Shown here: piece after piece, positions 18,077 to 25,551 of the stretch | How the letters are laid out: every line of letters starts with the position of its first letter | Position numbering within the stretch: the first letter of the stretch is position 1 | Assembly (NCBI GenBank): GCA_020853395.1 | Contig: JADYYY010000004.1 | Coordinates: forward strand, 1 to 64,000 | Source of the DNA: Acidobacteriota bacterium | Lineage (GTDB): Bacteria; Acidobacteriota; Vicinamibacteria; Vicinamibacterales; SCN-69-37 | Direction of reading: 5' to 3' | DNA length: 64,000 bases | The notes under the pieces: generated by a model | Seen by the model: only the letters and a program-made list of their open reading frames with translations | The model's database searches: none | Told to the model about the DNA's origin: nothing | Position numbers and translations under genes: made by a program

Positions 18077-19251
18077 CGGCGGCGATGCGGATCTGCCATG
18101 TCTCGCCGCACCTGCCGCCCGACCAGGCGGCCAACGCGATCCTGCCGGCGCACCTCGGCCGCTGGGCCGCGGCGCGAGGAGACGACGTCCGATTCCTGTC
18201 GCTGGAGCCGGCGCAAGGCAGCCTCGCCCCCGCCGAGTTGCCGGGCCGCGTCTGTCGGCTGCCGCTGCGCCGGTCGCGCTCGGCCGCCGTCCGCGCCCTG
18301 CGGCTCGACACGCTCACGCGAACGCGGACGATCGCGCGGGCGCTCGACGCGCACGCGCGCGACGCCGACCTCCTCCACCTCCACAGCAACGGCCTCATCG
18401 TCGAGGTCGCGGCCGCGTGGGCACACCGGCGCGGCCTGCCGGTGGTGCTGACGCTGTACGGCACGGAGATCTGGCACTACCGCCCGCGCTGGCCGATCGA
18501 TCCCTTCACGCGCGCGTACCGGCGGGCGCAGGAAGTCACGTTCTACAGCCAGGGGCTGCTGGATCGCGCGCGAACGCTCGGCCTGGACCGGCAGGGGCTG
18601 TCGGTGATCTACCCGCCCGTCGACGACGCGTTCGTGCCGCTGGACGCGGCGCAGCGCGCCAGCTTGCGCCAGGAGCTGGGGATCGCCGAACCGCGGCTCG
18701 TGCTCAACGTCAAACGCCTGCACGAGCTGGCGGGCCAGCGGTTCCTGATCGACGCCTTCGCCAAGGTCGCGCGCGGCCGCACGGACATCCGCCTCGTCAT
18801 CTGCGGCACGGGCCCGCTCCGCGAGAGCCTGGAGCATCGGGCCGAGCGCGCCGGCGTCGCCCGCCAGGTCACGTTCGCGGGCCTGGTTCCGAACCACGAC
18901 GTGGCCCGGTACGCCGCGGCGGCCGACCTGTTCGTGCTGCCGTCGCTGCTCGAGGCGCTCCCCACCGTCGCCGTCGAAGCGCTCGCCGCCGGCACGCCCG
19001 TGCTCTCGGCCGATCACCCGGGCGGCGTCGAACTGCACGGCCTCTTCGGCGACGACGTCGCGGTCGTTGCGCGAGAGGATACGGACGCGCTCGCGGCCGC
19101 GCTGGCCGACAGGTTGACCTCGCCCCGGCGCGTCCGGCCCTCCACGCTCGACCTGCTCCAGGCCAGGTTCGGCCGGGCCGCGGTCGACGCCGCCTATCTG
19201 GCCGTGTACCGGCGCGTTCTGGCCCAGCGTCCGGCATCTCTGCGACAATAG
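18073..19251 (+). CDS. GT4-family glycosyltransferase
   Basis: The 392-residue GT-B protein has an N-terminal lobe beginning ICHVSPHLPPDQAANAILPA, the sugar-nucleotide-binding segments LVICGTGPLRESLE and VTFAGLVPNHDVARY, and the C-terminal donor-site region LPSLLEALPTVAVEALA (EX7E pattern). Such enzymes add a sugar to a lipid-linked acceptor at the cytoplasmic membrane face. It overlaps the deacetylase gene by 4 bp and is the last gene of the glycan locus. Confidence 0.85.
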   Translation: MTAAMRICHVSPHLPPDQAANAILPAHLGRWAAARGDDVRFLSLEPAQGSLAPAELPGRVCRLPLRRSRSAAVRALRLDTLTRTRTIARALDAHARDADLLHLHSNGLIVEVAAAWAHRRGLPVVLTLYGTEIWHYRPRWPIDPFTRAYRRAQEVTFYSQGLLDRARTLGLDRQGLSVIYPPVDDAFVPLDAAQRASLRQELGIAEPRLVLNVKRLHELAGQRFLIDAFAKVARGRTDIRLVICGTGPLRESLEHRAERAGVARQVTFAGLVPNHDVARYAAAADLFVLPSLLEALPTVAVEALAAGTPVLSADHPGGVELHGLFGDDVAVVAREDTDALAAALADRLTSPRRVRPSTLDLLQARFGRAAVDAAYLAVYRRVLAQRPASLRQ

Positions 19252-19268
19252 CCGCCGAGGCTGCCGTC

Positions 19269-19715
19269 ATGCTGGTCGATCAGATCACCAAGGACATCGC
19301 CGACGCGATGCGACAGAAGGACCAGGCCGCGCTGGGCCCGCTGCGGATGCTCAAAGCGGCGTTGATGAACCGCGAGGTCGAGAAGGGCCGGCCGCTCACC
19401 GACGCCGAGTCGGTGCAGGTCGTCAACTCGCTCGTCAAGCAGCGGCGTGACTCGGTCGAGCAGTTCCGTGCAGGCGGCCGTGAGGAGCTGGCGGCCAAGG
19501 AAGCGGCCGAAATCACGTTCCTCCAGCGCTATCTGCCGCCGGAGGCCGACGAGGCCACCATCGCCCGCGCCATCGACACCGCGATTGCCGAGACCGGCGC
19601 CACCGGGCCGAAGGACATGGGCAAGGTCATGAAAGCCGTCGCCGCCAGCCTGGCCGGCGCGACCGTCGACGGCCGCGCGTTGAGCGAGGCCGTGAAAAAG
19701 AAGCTAGCCGGCTGA
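19269..19715 (+). CDS. yqeY: GatB/YqeY domain protein
   Basis: The 148-residue protein matches the YqeY family along its full length: KDIADAMRQKDQAALGPLRM at the start, EITFLQRYLPP in the middle, and GPKDMGKVMKAV near the end. The domain resembles the tRNA-binding tail of the GatB amidotransferase subunit. Its precise role is unsettled. It follows the GT4 gene by 17 bp and is followed by a strong intrinsic terminator, so it may be transcribed with the glycan locus. Confidence 0.88.
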   Translation: MLVDQITKDIADAMRQKDQAALGPLRMLKAALMNREVEKGRPLTDAESVQVVNSLVKQRRDSVEQFRAGGREELAAKEAAEITFLQRYLPPEADEATIARAIDTAIAETGATGPKDMGKVMKAVAASLAGATVDGRALSEAVKKKLAG

Positions 19716-19793
19716 TCGCCGGCAAACTTTTTCGATGACCTCACGTCTAACGGAATGAAGGCAGCGAAACGCCTCTCATCCATCCTCCGGGCA

Positions 19794-19830
19794 GGGGCCT
19801 CAACTACAGGGGTTGAGGCCCCTTCTTTTT
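19794..19830 (+). terminator. Intrinsic terminator after yqeY
   Basis: A perfect 11-bp stem (19794-19804 with 19812-19822, GGGGCCTCAAC paired to GTTGAGGCCCC), a 7-base loop and the T-rich tail TTCTTTTT (19823-19830). It lies 78 bp after the yqeY stop and ends the plus-strand run before murJ. Confidence 0.9.
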
Positions 19831-19937
19831 CCGGCACGCTCTCGCCCGTCGGCGGCCGCCCCCACCGTCTCTTCCCGTAATCCGTTCGTGATCAGCCTCG
19901 ACATCGGTCTCGACAAGCCCATCCGGACAGGCCGCTC

Positions 19938-21512
19938 GTGAGCTCTCAGCGGCTGGCCAAGTCGGCCGGGATCATCAGCGCCGCGACGTTGTCCAGCCGG
20001 ATGCTGGGCCTCGTTCGCGACGTGGTCCAAGGGTATTTCTTCGCGACGTCGGCGCCGGCGGATGCCTTTGCCGTCGCGACGCGGATTCCCGGGCTGCTGC
20101 GGGATCTGTTCGCGGAGGGCGCCATGAGCGCGGCCTTCGTGCCGACGATCGCGCGGTACCTGCAGACCGGCGGCAAACCCGCGGCGTGGCGGCTCGGCTC
20201 CAACGTCATCAACGGCCTGCTCGTCGTCACCGGCCTGCTGACGGTGGCCGGGATGGTGTTCACCGAGCCGCTCGTCCGGTTCTACGCGAGCGAGTACCAG
20301 GCCACGCCGGGCAAGTTCGAGCTCACCGTCGCGCTCGCCCGCCTGACGATGCCGTTTCTGCTGCTCATCGCGGTGGCGGCCGCAATGATGGGCATGCTGA
20401 ATGCCCTGCGGAAGTTCTTCGTGCCGGCCATGTCGCCGGCCGTCTTCAACGTCGCGTTCATCCTCGCGACGGTCACGCTCGTGCCGCTCTTCGGCCGCAT
20501 CGGCATCGAACCCGTGATGGCGCTCGCCGTCGGCATGATGGCGGGCGGCGTGGCGCAGATCGCCGCCCAGTGGCCGCTGCTGCGGCGGGAAGGCTACCGC
20601 CACGCCTGGACGCTCGATCCGCGCGACCCCGGCCTGCGCGAGGTGCTGATGCTGATGGGGCCGGGTGCCATCGGCGTCGCCGCCGCCCAGATCAACCTGC
20701 TCGTGAACACGTGGCTGGCCACGCGGGTCGAGGGCGCGGCGTCGGCGCTCCAGTACGCGTTCCGGATGATGTACATGCCGACGGGCATCTTCGGCGTCGC
20801 CATCGCGACGGCCGCGATCCCCGACCTCGCCCGCCACGCGGCCAGCGAGGCCTACGCCGACATGCGCGGGACGCTCTCGAGCGGGCTCCGTCTGATGCTG
20901 GTGCTGAGCGTCCCGGCGACCGTCGGGCTCATGGTGCTCTCGACGCCGATCGTCGAGCTGATCTACCAGTGGGGGGCGTTCGGCCCGCAGGACACGGCCA
21001 AGGTGGCGAGCTCCCTGCTCTTCTACGCCCCGGGCATCATCGGCTACTCGATCGTGAAGCTGGCCTCGCCGAGCTTCTACTCGATGCGCGACGCGCGCAC
21101 GCCGGTAATCGTCGCGCTCGCCACGATCGGGATCAACCTCCTGCTGAACCTCTCGCTCTACTCGGTGATGAGCTTCCAGGGGCTCGCGCTCGGCACGGCG
21201 ATCGCGGCCAACCTGAACGCGGCATCGCTGCTCTACCTGCTGTCGCGCCGGCTCGACGGGATCGACGCGCGGCGCGTCGGCGTCTCGTTCGCGAAGATCG
21301 CGCTCGCTTCGGCGCTGATGGGCCTCGTCACCTACTTCGTCGAAGGCTGGCTGCACGCACGGTTCGCCTCGCCGACGCTCGTGGCGCGCGGCATCAGGGT
21401 CGGCGGCGCCATCGCGACGGGCATCGGCACGCTCGCGGCCGCCGCCTGGATCCTGCACATCGACGAGTTCCGTCAGGCCGTCGCCCGCGTTCGCGCGAAG
21501 GCCGGCCTGTAG
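19938..21512 (+). CDS. murJ: Lipid II flippase MurJ
   Basis: The 524-residue polytopic protein has the hallmark SRMLGLVRDVV in helix 1 and RDLFAEGAMSAAFVP in helix 2, both highly conserved in MurJ/MviN. It transports lipid II across the inner membrane for peptidoglycan synthesis. About 14 helices are visible, the usual number. GTG 19938 is the start with the best N-terminal match. Transcription is separate from the upstream genes because of the terminator at 19794-19830. Confidence 0.93.
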   Translation: MSSQRLAKSAGIISAATLSSRMLGLVRDVVQGYFFATSAPADAFAVATRIPGLLRDLFAEGAMSAAFVPTIARYLQTGGKPAAWRLGSNVINGLLVVTGLLTVAGMVFTEPLVRFYASEYQATPGKFELTVALARLTMPFLLLIAVAAAMMGMLNALRKFFVPAMSPAVFNVAFILATVTLVPLFGRIGIEPVMALAVGMMAGGVAQIAAQWPLLRREGYRHAWTLDPRDPGLREVLMLMGPGAIGVAAAQINLLVNTWLATRVEGAASALQYAFRMMYMPTGIFGVAIATAAIPDLARHAASEAYADMRGTLSSGLRLMLVLSVPATVGLMVLSTPIVELIYQWGAFGPQDTAKVASSLLFYAPGIIGYSIVKLASPSFYSMRDARTPVIVALATIGINLLLNLSLYSVMSFQGLALGTAIAANLNAASLLYLLSRRLDGIDARRVGVSFAKIALASALMGLVTYFVEGWLHARFASPTLVARGIRVGGAIATGIGTLAAAAWILHIDEFRQAVARVRAKAGL

Positions 21513-21558
21513 CGACGCCTCGACGAGTCGACCGGCCGGCACGCCCCGCCTCGTCTGG

Positions 21559-21564
21559 TAGCAT
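21559..21564 (+). promoter_or_regulatory. -10-like box of a probable leaderless rhomboid mRNA
   Basis: TAGCAT lies exactly six bases before ATG 21571, so the predicted transcript start coincides with the A of the start codon. No Shine-Dalgarno sequence is present. Confidence 0.4.
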
Positions 21565-21570
21565 CGTCCG

Positions 21571-22308
21571 ATGCCACGTTATGCCCCGTCCGGCGCGGCC
21601 GTCCAGTTCGGTCCCGGCCCGATCACGCCCGCCGTCAGGGTCCTGATCATCGCGAACGTCGTCGTCTTCCTGCTCACGTTCGTCGCGCCCGGACCGACCG
21701 TCGGGTTCCTGGGGCTCACGCCTGAAGACGTGCTCGGGGCGGGCCGCGTGTGGCAGCTCGCGACGTACCTGTTCGTCCACTCGCCCTACGCGCTCTCGCA
21801 CATCCTCTTCAACATGCTCGCGCTCTGGATGTTCGGCGTCGAGCTGGAACGCCGCTGGGGCACGCCCGCGTTCACCAAGTACTACTTCCTCACCGGCGTG
21901 GGCGCGGGCGTGTGCACGCTGCTCGTCTCGCTCTTGCCGTTCGGCTGGGCGGCGCGGACGTACGCGACGACGACGATCGGCGCATCGGGGGCGATCTACG
22001 GTCTGCTCATGGCCTGGGCGATGCTGTTCCCGCACCGGCAGATCCTGTTCATGTTCGTCTTCCCGCTGCGGGCCCGAATCTTCGTCCTCATCATCGGCGC
22101 GCTCGCCTTCTTCTCCGCGATCGGCGCGAGCGGCAGCGGCGTCGCCAACCTGGCCCACCTCGGCGGGCTCCTCGTGGGATGGTTCTATCTCCAGGGTCCC
22201 GACGAGCTGCGCGCGCAACTGCGGTACCGCGTCACGCGGTGGCGGATGGAACGGATGCGGCGCCGGTTCAACATCCACAAGGGCGGGCGGGGACGCTGGG
22301 AGCATTAG
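21571..22308 (+). CDS. Rhomboid-family intramembrane serine protease
   Basis: The 245-residue protein has six or seven membrane helices, the HILFNMLALWMFG segment, the catalytic Ser in GASGAIYG (about residues 139-146) and the catalytic His in NLAHLGGLLVGW. The length and the basic cytoplasmic tail are normal for bacterial rhomboids. It cleaves transmembrane substrates. Its targets here are unknown. Confidence 0.92.
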   Translation: MPRYAPSGAAVQFGPGPITPAVRVLIIANVVVFLLTFVAPGPTVGFLGLTPEDVLGAGRVWQLATYLFVHSPYALSHILFNMLALWMFGVELERRWGTPAFTKYYFLTGVGAGVCTLLVSLLPFGWAARTYATTTIGASGAIYGLLMAWAMLFPHRQILFMFVFPLRARIFVLIIGALAFFSAIGASGSGVANLAHLGGLLVGWFYLQGPDELRAQLRYRVTRWRMERMRRRFNIHKGGRGRWEH

Positions 22309-22312
22309 AGCG

Positions 22313-22401
22313 GTCCCGAGTCCCGGGTCCCGGGTCCAGGGTCCTCCGGGTCCTCCGGGTCCGGAGGTCCTGAGTCCTGAGTCCCGGGTCCTGAGTCCTA
22401 A
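22313..22401. repeat. Degenerate heptamer tandem array (GTCCYGR)
   Basis: Twelve consecutive units begin with GTCC: most are 7 bp (GTCCCGA, GTCCCGG, GTCCTGA and variants), with two 9-bp GTCCTCCGG units and one 8-bp unit. The array fills most of the gap between the rhomboid stop and the next gene. Confidence 0.85.
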
Positions 22402-22444
22402 GCCATACCGAAGTCGCAAGCCGTAAGCCCTGAGCCATGCCGTG

Positions 22445-23413
22445 ATGCCCGATAATCGGCGCACAGCCGTGTTTCTACGCGTGGGCATTGGGCTCTGGGT
22501 GGTCGTTGGGGCGTTGGCGGGCGGGGCGGCGGGGCCGGCGGCCGGGCTGCGTGCGGCGGCCGAGTTGCGCCCGGCGGCCGGAGTGCCTGCGCAGGCGGGC
22601 GATGATCTGTCGGCGCTCCTGACGATGGCCGGGCTGCGGGTCGCGGAGTTCTTCACGCGCGCCGAGCGGCTGGTGTGCCTGGAACGCGTGGTGATGCAGC
22701 CGCTCACCGTCAGCCTCTCGAACAGCGGGCCCGGGCGCGTGGTCGAGTCGGAGCTGCGGGTTTCGTGGGATCCGGGCGCCGGTGGCGCGGCGGTCGAGGC
22801 GACCATGCGCCGGCAGGTCCTGAAGGTCAACGGCCGTGCGCCCCGTCCCGATGACCGGAACCGCTGCACGACGCCGGAGCTCGAGGCGACCGAGACGCAG
22901 CCGCTGTCGATGCTGTTGCCCGCGCGGCGCGACGAGTACGCGTTCTCGCTCGCCGGCACCGCTCGCGTCGAGGGTCGGCTCGCCGCGCTCGTCGACTACC
23001 GCGAGCTCGGCCAGGTTCGCGCGGACGTCAAGACCGTCGACGGCGTCGAGGACTGCGTCAGCTTCGACGTCACCGGCGGCCGGCGGGGCCGGCTCTGGAT
23101 CGACCGCGCATCGGGGGACGTGTTGCGGCTGGATCACCGCCTGCCCGGCATGATCGATCTACGCCTGCCGGCCGCGCTCGTTAGGCGCCCGGGCGCGGCG
23201 CCGTACTTGACGCTCGAGCGCTCCGACACCTCGATCCGCTTCGGCCGCGTCACGTTCCGCGACCCGGATGAGTCGCTCGTGCTGCCGCTCGAATCCTCCG
23301 AGTTCCGTGTGATGCGCAACGGCGGCACACCGCGGCTTCGCACCGTGACGACCTACACGGACTACAAACGGTTCCTCACGGACGGCCGGCTGATCGACGC
23401 CGCGCCCAACTGA
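22445..23413 (+). CDS. Secreted protein of unknown function
   Basis: About 322 residues. The N-terminus has a basic stretch, a hydrophobic core (VGIGLWVVVGALAGGAAG) and small residues, consistent with a signal peptide. The mature part contains two Cys (RLVCLER, RNRCTT) and beta-strand-rich sequence. A GTG at 22442 is an equally possible start. I recognise no domain. Similar stand-alone exported proteins are frequent in Acidobacteriota. It follows the heptamer array and is convergent with the M48 protease. Confidence 0.7.
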   Translation: MPDNRRTAVFLRVGIGLWVVVGALAGGAAGPAAGLRAAAELRPAAGVPAQAGDDLSALLTMAGLRVAEFFTRAERLVCLERVVMQPLTVSLSNSGPGRVVESELRVSWDPGAGGAAVEATMRRQVLKVNGRAPRPDDRNRCTTPELEATETQPLSMLLPARRDEYAFSLAGTARVEGRLAALVDYRELGQVRADVKTVDGVEDCVSFDVTGGRRGRLWIDRASGDVLRLDHRLPGMIDLRLPAALVRRPGAAPYLTLERSDTSIRFGRVTFRDPDESLVLPLESSEFRVMRNGGTPRLRTVTTYTDYKRFLTDGRLIDAAPN

Positions 23414-23494
23414 CGCGTTCGCTCAAATCGAGCTGCGGACGGCTTCGCGCAGCAAGCCATCGGCGTCCGCAATTCGGCCCTCGCACGTCACACG

Positions 23495-24523
23495 TTACAG
23501 GCGCTGCCGCGAGGCAGACGTCTCGCCCCGAGCGCCCACGACGCCGCTGCGCCCGTCGTACCCCATCGCTCGCAGCGCGGCGATCCGCTTCGCCATCGGC
23601 GGGTGCGTCGCCCACAGCTCCGCCCAGCCGCTTTCGCGATCGTCGATCGGCCGTCCGAGCGGATCGGCGATGCACAGGTGAGCCGTGCCGCGCTTGACCG
23701 ATGGCGTCGGCGCCGCGGCGCCGTCGATCTTCTGGAGCGCGGAGGCCAAGGCCAGCGGGTTGCGGGTCAGCTCGGCGCCGGTCGCGTCCGCCAAGTACTC
23801 GCGGCGGCGCGAGACGGCGAGCGCGAGGAGCCGCCCGACCACCGGCGCCAGCACGATCGCGACGATCCAGACGGCGAAGAAAAGAGCGCCCGCGCCGTGG
23901 CCGTCGCGGTTTCGTCCTGACGGACGCCTGACGCCGCCGAACCGCATCCCGCGCGCCGACCAGTCCGCCAGGAGCGCGACCGCTCCGACGAGCGCGGCGA
24001 CGACGGTCATGAGCCGGATGTCCAGGTTGCGGATGTGCGCCATCTCGTGCGACACCACGCCTTGCAGCTCCTCGCGCGAGAGCGCGCGGAGCAGCCCGTC
24101 GGTCACCGCGATCGAGGCGTGCGCGGCATCGCGTCCGGTGGCGAACGCGTTGGGGTCGGCGTCCGGAATGACGAACGCCGCGGGCTTCGGCAGCCCCGCG
24201 GCGATCGCCATCTCCTCGACGACGTTGTCGAGCTGCCGGTACCTCAGCCGCTCGTCATCGTCGGCCGACGCCGACAGCCGATCGGCGAGCGGGACGGCGG
24301 TCGACGACGCGAGCACGGATCGATCGCCGTGCTGCAGGCTCCACCAGGCCTGGGCGCCGCCGATGCCGATGGCCGCGAGCGTCGCCACCGGAACGAACGG
24401 CCCGCCGTTGCCGACGACGAACGTGTCGACGCCCGCACCGGCGAGGCCGAGGACGCCGACGAAGAGCGCCATGACCGCCCAGGTGCGGCGGCGGTTCGCC
24501 GCCTGCTGCTCGAGGATGTTCAT
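23495..24523 (-). CDS. M48-family membrane metalloprotease (HtpX-like)
   Basis: The 342-residue protein has two N-terminal membrane helices, the zinc motif VVSHEMAHIRN (HEMAH), a downstream helix pair (VVAALVGAVALLADW) and the third-ligand region with REYLADATGAELTRNP. It resembles HtpX, which degrades misfolded membrane proteins. It sits 40 bp downstream of lemA on the same strand. LemA and M48 genes are often paired. Confidence 0.9.
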   Translation of the reverse strand: MNILEQQAANRRRTWAVMALFVGVLGLAGAGVDTFVVGNGGPFVPVATLAAIGIGGAQAWWSLQHGDRSVLASSTAVPLADRLSASADDDERLRYRQLDNVVEEMAIAAGLPKPAAFVIPDADPNAFATGRDAAHASIAVTDGLLRALSREELQGVVSHEMAHIRNLDIRLMTVVAALVGAVALLADWSARGMRFGGVRRPSGRNRDGHGAGALFFAVWIVAIVLAPVVGRLLALAVSRRREYLADATGAELTRNPLALASALQKIDGAAAPTPSVKRGTAHLCIADPLGRPIDDRESGWAELWATHPPMAKRIAALRAMGYDGRSGVVGARGETSASRQRL

Positions 24524-24563
24524 CGCGGTGAGACGGCGCGTCGCGACAGCGCCGCGGCTGCGC

Positions 24564-25130
24564 TCAGCTCTTCTTCATCGACAGGTCGACCTGCGGCACG
24601 CTGCGTTCGGCCGCGTCGGTGATCTCGAACAGCTCCGCGGCCCGGAATGCGAACGCGTTGGCGATGACGTTCGTGGGGAACGACTCGCGGACGATGTTGT
24701 AGCGCGTGGCGATGTCGTTGTAGAACTGGCGCGCGAACCCGATCTTGTTCTCCGTGCCGGCCAGCTCTTCCTGCAGCATCTTCACGTTCTCGCTGGCGCG
24801 AAGCTGCGGGTAGCTCTCCGCGAGGGCGAACAGCCGGCCGAGCGCCTGCGTCAGCTCACCCTCTTTCCGGCTCGCGTCGGCCGGGCTCACGGCCGCCATC
24901 GCCTTGGCGCGCGCCTCCATCACCATCGTCAGGGTGTCGCGCTCGAACTCCATGGCGCCGCGGACGGTGTTGACGAGGTTCGGGATCAGATCGTGGCGCC
25001 GCTTCAACTGCACGTCGATCTGCTTCCAGCCGTTGTCCTTCTGATTCCTGAGCCCGATCAGACGGTTGTAGGCCGCCACCACCCACAGCGCGGCGACGAC
25101 GAGGATGCCGAAAAGCACGAGAAGGACCAC
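24564..25130 (-). CDS. lemA: LemA family protein
   Basis: The 188-residue protein has one N-terminal membrane helix (LFGILVVAALWVVAAYNRLI) followed by the conserved LemA helical bundle: LRNQKDNGWKQIDVQLKRRH, DLIPNLVNTVRG, and YNDIATRYNIVRESFPTNVI. Start GTG 25130 is supported by AGGAGG seven bases upstream. It lies between the cupin and M48 genes in a three-gene minus-strand operon. Molecular role unknown, possibly a membrane-quality-control partner of the protease. Confidence 0.92.
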   Translation of the reverse strand: MVLLVLFGILVVAALWVVAAYNRLIGLRNQKDNGWKQIDVQLKRRHDLIPNLVNTVRGAMEFERDTLTMVMEARAKAMAAVSPADASRKEGELTQALGRLFALAESYPQLRASENVKMLQEELAGTENKIGFARQFYNDIATRYNIVRESFPTNVIANAFAFRAAELFEITDAAERSVPQVDLSMKKS

Positions 25131-25161
25131 GGGAACCTCCTGAGCAGCGTCGCAAACAGTA

Positions 25162-25482
25162 TCAGTCGCGGGGCCGCGTCACCGTGAGCACGAACGTGTC
25201 GTCGAGGCTCTCGGCCTGGTGGCTGGCGGCGGCGGGGATCACGAGCACGTCGCCTTCGCGCGCCGTCACGTCCTCGCCCTCCACGGCCACGCGCAGCGCG
25301 CCCTGCAGCACGTACACGATCACGTCCGCGTCGTGCGCGTGCACCGGCACGATCGCGCCCTTCTTGTAGTACGCCTGCGCGAGCGCCGCGTCGCGCCCGG
25401 ACACGACCTTGCGTGCCACCATCTCCGAGACTTTTTCCAGCGGGATGTCGTCCCATCTGGACAGAGTGACGCGCCGAGTCAT
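25162..25482 (-). CDS. Small cupin-domain protein
   Basis: The 106-residue single-domain cupin has motif 1 [20 protein letters not shown] and motif 2 [16 protein letters not shown], giving His ligands for a metal. ATG 25482 lies seven bases after the predicted start site of the minus-strand promoter. It is the first gene of the cupin-lemA-M48 operon. Enzymatic or sensory role unknown. Confidence 0.88.
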   Translation of the reverse strand: MTRRVTLSRWDDIPLEKVSEMVARKVVSGRDAALAQAYYKKGAIVPVHAHDADVIVYVLQGALRVAVEGEDVTAREGDVLVIPAAASHQAESLDDTFVLTVTRPRD

Positions 25483-25495
25483 GACGGAGTCCAGG

Positions 25496-25503
25496 AGTAT
25501 AAT
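25496..25503. promoter_or_regulatory. Overlapping divergent -10 elements
   Basis: AGTATAAT reads TATAAT on the plus strand (25498-25503) and TATACT on the minus strand (25501-25496). Predicted starts are 25510 toward the E1 gene and 25489 toward the cupin-lemA-M48 operon. Confidence 0.5.
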
Positions 25504-25551
25504 CGAGCGGTTGCGCTGGCGTCGGCACGCGCCGGCTGGGGCCTGTCTTTG

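Noticed and set aside
19716-19793. The stretch between yqeY and its terminator, considered as a tRNA or small RNA gene.
   Set aside because: No cloverleaf or conserved RNA fold is visible. It fits a simple 3' untranslated region.
22313-22401. The heptamer array considered as a CRISPR array.
   Set aside because: Units are 7-9 bp with no spacers and no cas genes nearby.
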